Translations under genes and position numbers: made by a program
DNA from: Paraburkholderia polaris
GTDB taxonomy: Bacteria; Pseudomonadota; Gammaproteobacteria; Burkholderiales; Burkholderiaceae
Assembly (NCBI RefSeq): GCF_012927345.1
Contig: NZ_JABBGJ010000019.1
Location: 101,605-165,604, forward strand
Direction of reading: 5' to 3'
Length of the DNA: 64,000 nucleotides
Shown: positions 60,335 through 64,000 of the stretch, piece after piece
Layout: each line of letters starts with the position of its first letter
Numbering within the stretch: position 1 is the stretch's first letter
Notes under the pieces: generated by a model
Databases searched by the model: none
Seen by the model: only the letters and a program-made list of their open reading frames with translations
What the model was told of the DNA's origin: nothing

Positions 60335-62050
60335 ATGCCGCTCGCTTCTGAATCTTCTTCCACCGCCCAGACCACTGGCGCGCGTCTCGTCGTCGATGCC
60401 TTGCTGACGCATGGTGTCGATCGTGTTTTCTGCGTGCCAGGCGAGAGCTTTCTCGCCGTCCTCGATTCGCTACACGACGAAACCGACCGCATCCAGACCA
60501 TCGTCTGCCGACACGAAGCGGCGGCCGCGAACATGGCTGAAGCCGTCGGCAAATTGACCGGGCGTCCGGGCATCGCGATCGTCACGCGTGGACCCGGCGC
60601 GACGCATGCATCGATCGGCGTGCACACCGCGTTTCAGGACTCCACGCCGATGATCCTGCTGATCGGCCAATGCGCGCGCGAGCATCTCGACCGCGAGGCC
60701 TTCCAGGAAATCGACTATCGACGCATGTTCGGGCAGATGGCGAAGTGGGTCGCTCAAATCGACGATCCGAAGCGCATTCCCGAATATCTGAGCCATGCGT
60801 TTCACACGGCGACGTCGGGGCGCCCGGGGCCGGTCGTGTTGTCGCTGCCGGAAGATGTGTTGAGCGACGCGTGTGACGCGGTCGCCGGTGCGCCGAGATA
60901 TAAGCGTGTGGCCGCATCTCCGTCCGCAGGGCAGATGGACGAGCTGCGTCGCTTGCTGGAAGCCGCGCAACGACCGATGGTCATTGCCGGCGGCAGCGGT
61001 TGGACACCTGCGGCATGCGCCGACCTGCAACGCTTCGTCGAGAATTGGCAATTGCCGATCGGCCTCGCGTTCCGCTTCCAGGACACACTCGACAACGAGC
61101 ATCCGAATTACGCGGGTGACATCGGCCTCGGTATCAATCCGGCGCTTGCGCAACGTATTCGCGATGCGGACCTGCTCCTCACGCTCGGCCCCCGGCTAGG
61201 CGAAGCAACGACGAACGGCTATACGCTGCTCGACATTCCGAAGACCAAGCAAACGTTGGTGCACGTGCATCAAGGCGCGGAAGAACTCGGGCGGGTCTAT
61301 GCAGCGGATCTACCAGTCGTCTCCGGCATGCCTGAGTTGGCGGCGCTGCTTGCAGCGTTAAAGCCTTCCGCCGAGAAGCTCGCATGGGACGGCGCAGCGA
61401 AGGATGCACATCAAGCGTATCTCGATTGGCGCAAGCCGCGTCAGATTCCCGGTGACGTGCAAATGGGCGAAGTCATCCAGCAGTTGCGCGCGCATCTACC
61501 GGAAGACGCGATTCTCACAAACGGCGCGGGCAACTACGCAACGTGGCTGCATCGACATTTCTCGTATCGGCATTTCCGCTCACAGCTCGCTCCGACCAGC
61601 GGCGCGATGGGCTACGGCGTACCGGCGGCGATCGCGGCGAAGTCGATATATCCTCAACGTGCAGTGGTCGCGTTAGCCGGCGACGGCTGCTTCATGATGT
61701 CCGCGCAAGAACTCGCGACGGCGATGCAGTACGACCTGCATGTGATTTTTATCGTCGTGAACAACAGCCACTTCGGCACGATCCGGATGCATCAAGAGCG
61801 GCACTATCCGAATCGTGTGCATGGCACGGGTCTCACGAATCCGGACTTCGCGGCGTTCGCGAGGTCGTTCGGCGCGCATGGGGAAACGGTCGAGCGGACT
61901 GAAGACTTTCTGCCTGCCTTGCAGCGTTCGATGGAAGCCAAGCGTGCGGCGGTGATCGAGATTCGCATGCCGCAGGAGGCGAGCACGCCGGGCGCTACGT
62001 TGGAGCAGATTCGCGAGCAAGGCAGGAAGTTGCGACCCACCGGAGCTTAG
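60335..62050 (+). CDS. ThDP-dependent enzyme, acetolactate synthase-like
   Basis: A 571-residue thiamine diphosphate enzyme. N-terminal PYR domain with the catalytic Glu in VCRHEAAAANMAEAVGKLTG and GVDRVFCVPGESFLAVLD; central domain around 190-330; C-terminal PP domain with the ThDP/Mg2+ motif VALAGDGCFMMSAQEL ending IFIVVNNSHFGTIRM. It resembles the acetolactate synthase/benzoylformate decarboxylase branch, but an ilvH-type regulatory subunit is absent, so branched-chain synthesis is unlikely. Substrate unknown. ATG 60335 was chosen over an upstream ATG at 60263 that overlaps sdaA. Confidence 0.88.
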   Translation: MPLASESSSTAQTTGARLVVDALLTHGVDRVFCVPGESFLAVLDSLHDETDRIQTIVCRHEAAAANMAEAVGKLTGRPGIAIVTRGPGATHASIGVHTAFQDSTPMILLIGQCAREHLDREAFQEIDYRRMFGQMAKWVAQIDDPKRIPEYLSHAFHTATSGRPGPVVLSLPEDVLSDACDAVAGAPRYKRVAASPSAGQMDELRRLLEAAQRPMVIAGGSGWTPAACADLQRFVENWQLPIGLAFRFQDTLDNEHPNYAGDIGLGINPALAQRIRDADLLLTLGPRLGEATTNGYTLLDIPKTKQTLVHVHQGAEELGRVYAADLPVVSGMPELAALLAALKPSAEKLAWDGAAKDAHQAYLDWRKPRQIPGDVQMGEVIQQLRAHLPEDAILTNGAGNYATWLHRHFSYRHFRSQLAPTSGAMGYGVPAAIAAKSIYPQRAVVALAGDGCFMMSAQELATAMQYDLHVIFIVVNNSHFGTIRMHQERHYPNRVHGTGLTNPDFAAFARSFGAHGETVERTEDFLPALQRSMEAKRAAVIEIRMPQEASTPGATLEQIREQGRKLRPTGA

Positions 62051-62452
62051 TGGCGATCCACTTTCACAGTCACTCAAGGGCGACAGCGCTGCGCGCGATG
62101 TCGCACCGTTGAGACGGTGCGGGGCCACTGAACCGTCTCATGACGGAATTGTCATGCAGCCATCATGTAGATGGTCTATTGCACTGGCTATATTGAAATT
62201 CATATCCACTCATCTTCGACGATGTCGAGGGTTCAGTGCGACCCATGCGAAGCACCGGCAGGTGCGTCTTCGCCAACGTGCGGTTACACGGTGTGAGCCG
62301 GCAATCGCTTGTGCAGATTTTTCCAGATAGAACCGCGTCCCTTGTGACTGGCGTCGCCACGTAGTGATGATCTGCTGCCAGAAACGGCGCGCGTCACGAC
62401 CTGGCAACGCACGGTTCTGCTCAAAGACAACTGTCCGATTCCGAGGCGGCTT
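62051..62452. other. Intergenic region before the OTU-like gene
   Basis: About 400 bases with lower GC than the neighbouring core genes. No TTCG-N16-TTCG box (the hrp-type box of type III secretion genes) is found by eye. No gene or clear terminator is recognized; frames here are short and unsupported. Confidence 0.4.
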
Positions 62453-64000
62453 ATGCACACCTACGCAGAGAACGATTCCGCAACCAGAAATCAGCGACGC
62501 CGGCACGATGAAGTTGTCGAGCAACCCGATGTTGTGGAATCGAGGTGGATCGACCAGGTAGAGCGTATCGGCCGCAATGGTGAATGGGATTTTGACCTGG
62601 CGGATTCAATGCCCTTTCTGGTTTCCGAACTTCCTTGCTGGAAGGCGGGCCGGCTGGCACTTCACGTCTGGAACGGTCGGCACCATGAGTCTTTTGGTGC
62701 ATCGGAATACAGCGCTAACGACGTATGTATCGAGGTGGAGGAAGAGCACTACTGGGCGCTGATCGATGGCGAAAGAGTCTGGGTTCGACCTGACGGAAAC
62801 TGTTTCTTCAACGCCATCTGGAAGGCCCTGCAAGGGTGCGGGGATGTGGATGCGGTCAAGCGGATTTTCCGGGGGCGCGTGCCTGCAAATGAACAGGAGG
62901 CCGCCGATTACTTCCGTCGCGAGATCCGGGACTACGCACTCGGTCATCCGGAGTTCGAGGCGATGTTGCTGGGTGACGATGATGCTCGTTCAGACGCGCA
63001 ACGGAGTCGGCCGCAAAACCGCTGCGAGGCGCGCAAGCCGCTCTGCAAGCCGCTCTGCATTCCGGAGCGTGAATCGCGCAGCGCGCGCGATGCCGCGATG
63101 GAAATCGACGCTGGCGCAACACCTGAACATGTCAGGGGGCTCCCGGAATTCCAGGGAGAGGTCGGCGAAACGGACACGGATGAGTTCCTTGATGCCTCGG
63201 ATAGCGCCGACTGGCTGGTGCAACCGGAGCGGCGAGACAAGCCCGCGTTTGAACCACAACGTGAACCACAACGGGCCGGCTCTAATGAAACGTCCCGCCC
63301 GCAGAAACGGGTCCGGCGGCTCACCCCCTTCGCCAACCCGTATCGCAGTGCTCCAGGCACTGACCAGGCGACGTCAGAAGGTGGCTTCTTCCATGCAGCC
63401 GCGCAGCTTGCCAAGCGGGCGGGCGAGCAGGTAGGCGACACGGTTGTGACCAGTCGCGTCTACAGGAAGGGGCAGGAGATATCGCACGCGCTGGGTGCCG
63501 ATGACGTATTGAAAGCCCTGTCTCCGGTTCTCATTCCCGATAGTTTCGAGGACGCTGCCTGCGATGCAGACTGGCTGCCTCACACCCGACAGGATGCGGG
63601 GCTGGCCGAATCGGACCGGGATGAAATGGCGGCGTTGCTCCGCACGCCGACAAGAGTCAAATGGGATACGCCGCTCGTTGAATACCGTCCCATTGCGCAT
63701 ACCTGCCACACCGAATTCCAGCGGGTGCTTTTTTCAGCCGGATCCCAGACCAGTGGATGGCTTGCCTACAGCGGATTATTGACATGTGGGTATTGGGCGC
63801 TCGCGAAAGTCTCGCCCATGTTAAGTGGCGTAGCCGCGGGTGGCACCACCGTGTGGAATCTGTGGAACGCCGTGCGGCAGCGCGATGTGGTGGGCGGACT
63901 CATCCAGGTGCTGTTGGCACTTCCCTATCAGTTGCTGTCTCCACAATCGCTGCTATTTGCCATCGCCGAGGAGACAAAACGATATATCGACGACGTGCTG
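62453..64000 (+). CDS. OTU-protease-like protein with permuted motif order (partial at the right edge)
   Basis: An open frame of 516 codons runs off the window. ATG 62453 has GAGG six bases upstream; the frame is open back to a stop at 62345. VRPDGNCFFNAIWKAL (Asp114, Cys117) is the OTU cysteine-protease Asp-Gly-Asn-Cys box. A His-Tyr pair (EEEHYWALIDG, His99) lies before it, the reverse of normal OTU order, as in circularly permuted OTU enzymes. After residue 170 the protein is Arg/Pro/Glu-rich, with short repeats (KPLCKPLC, EPQREPQR). From about residue 420 a hydrophobic region (WLAYSGLLTCGYWALAKV, then LIQVLLALPYQLL) looks membrane-associated. No signal peptide is seen. A host-directed effector is inferred. 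Confidence 0.7.
   Translation, partial: MHTYAENDSATRNQRRRHDEVVEQPDVVESRWIDQVERIGRNGEWDFDLADSMPFLVSELPCWKAGRLALHVWNGRHHESFGASEYSANDVCIEVEEEHYWALIDGERVWVRPDGNCFFNAIWKALQGCGDVDAVKRIFRGRVPANEQEAADYFRREIRDYALGHPEFEAMLLGDDDARSDAQRSRPQNRCEARKPLCKPLCIPERESRSARDAAMEIDAGATPEHVRGLPEFQGEVGETDTDEFLDASDSADWLVQPERRDKPAFEPQREPQRAGSNETSRPQKRVRRLTPFANPYRSAPGTDQATSEGGFFHAAAQLAKRAGEQVGDTVVTSRVYRKGQEISHALGADDVLKALSPVLIPDSFEDAACDADWLPHTRQDAGLAESDRDEMAALLRTPTRVKWDTPLVEYRPIAHTCHTEFQRVLFSAGSQTSGWLAYSGLLTCGYWALAKVSPMLSGVAAGGTTVWNLWNAVRQRDVVGGLIQVLLALPYQLLSPQSLLFAIAEETKRYIDDVL

Noticed and set aside
62051..62452. Type III secretion hrp box upstream of the OTU-like gene
   Set aside because: TTCG occurs at 62215 but no second TTCG follows at 16-base spacing.
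1..64000. CRISPR array, rRNA genes or complete insertion sequences
   Set aside because: No regularly spaced direct repeats, no rRNA-like sequence and no intact transposase were seen.

Overview
The window looks like a chromosomal segment of a Paraburkholderia/Burkholderia-type betaproteobacterium. It is GC-rich. The gene order flhDC-motA / fliC-fliD-fliS-fliT, the 70-residue S21 protein, the H-NS-like protein of the betaproteobacterial type and the riboswitch-controlled gcvTHP operon all fit that group. The genus is inferred from protein resemblance, not from a database search.

Region 1 (1-24.7 kb), motility and neighbours. motA (cut by the left edge), a shortened flhC and flhD run leftward. 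A GT4 glycosyltransferase, H-NS, aquaporin Z, a histidine phosphatase, a HAD phosphatase plus sugar-kinase pair, tag, rpsU and an aldo/keto reductase follow. Between 11 and 13.7 kb lies a three-gene cassette: a 65-residue peptide, an ATP-grasp ligase and a SerC-like aminotransferase. A TPR-glycosyltransferase comes next, then fliC (with a near-perfect sigma-28 promoter), fliD, fliS, fliT and a fused acyltransferase-TPR-OGT protein that probably glycosylates flagellin.

Region 2 (24.9-31.8 kb), sugar or surface decoration. A tightly packed rightward cluster encodes a DegT aminotransferase, a WbqC protein, a methyltransferase, a NeuD-like acetyltransferase, a beta-propeller glycosidase-like protein, two PhyH dioxygenases and an FkbM methyltransferase. 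Its position after fliT and the OGT suggests that it builds or trims the flagellin glycan.

Region 3 (31.9-40.6 kb), a leftward cell-envelope operon. It holds two outer-membrane barrel proteins, two DUF1254 proteins, a BamA/TamA-like barrel and a 790-residue secreted protein with three W-x-GPW repeats.

Region 4 (41-47 kb), mixed and accessory. A lipoprotein phosphatase precedes a CaCA exchanger under a yybP-ykoY manganese riboswitch, then an MDR oxidoreductase. A small mobile-element scar follows: an XRE regulator, a SymE-like toxin, a phage terminase fragment, brnTA and an integrase tail, ending at tRNA-Arg(CCG).

Region 5 (47-62 kb), core metabolism and repair. A di-heme cytochrome c5, Rep helicase, a Gfo/Idh/MocA oxidoreductase and a small lipoprotein come first. 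A tandem glycine riboswitch then controls gcvT-gcvH-gcvP. An alginate-lyase-like protein, serine deaminase (sdaA) and a ThDP enzyme follow, so glycine and serine catabolism sit together.

Region 6 (62.4 kb to the end). An open reading frame that runs off the right edge carries an OTU-protease-like Asp-Gly-Asn-Cys box preceded by a His-Tyr box. This order resembles circularly permuted OTU deubiquitinases, so the protein is a candidate host-directed effector.
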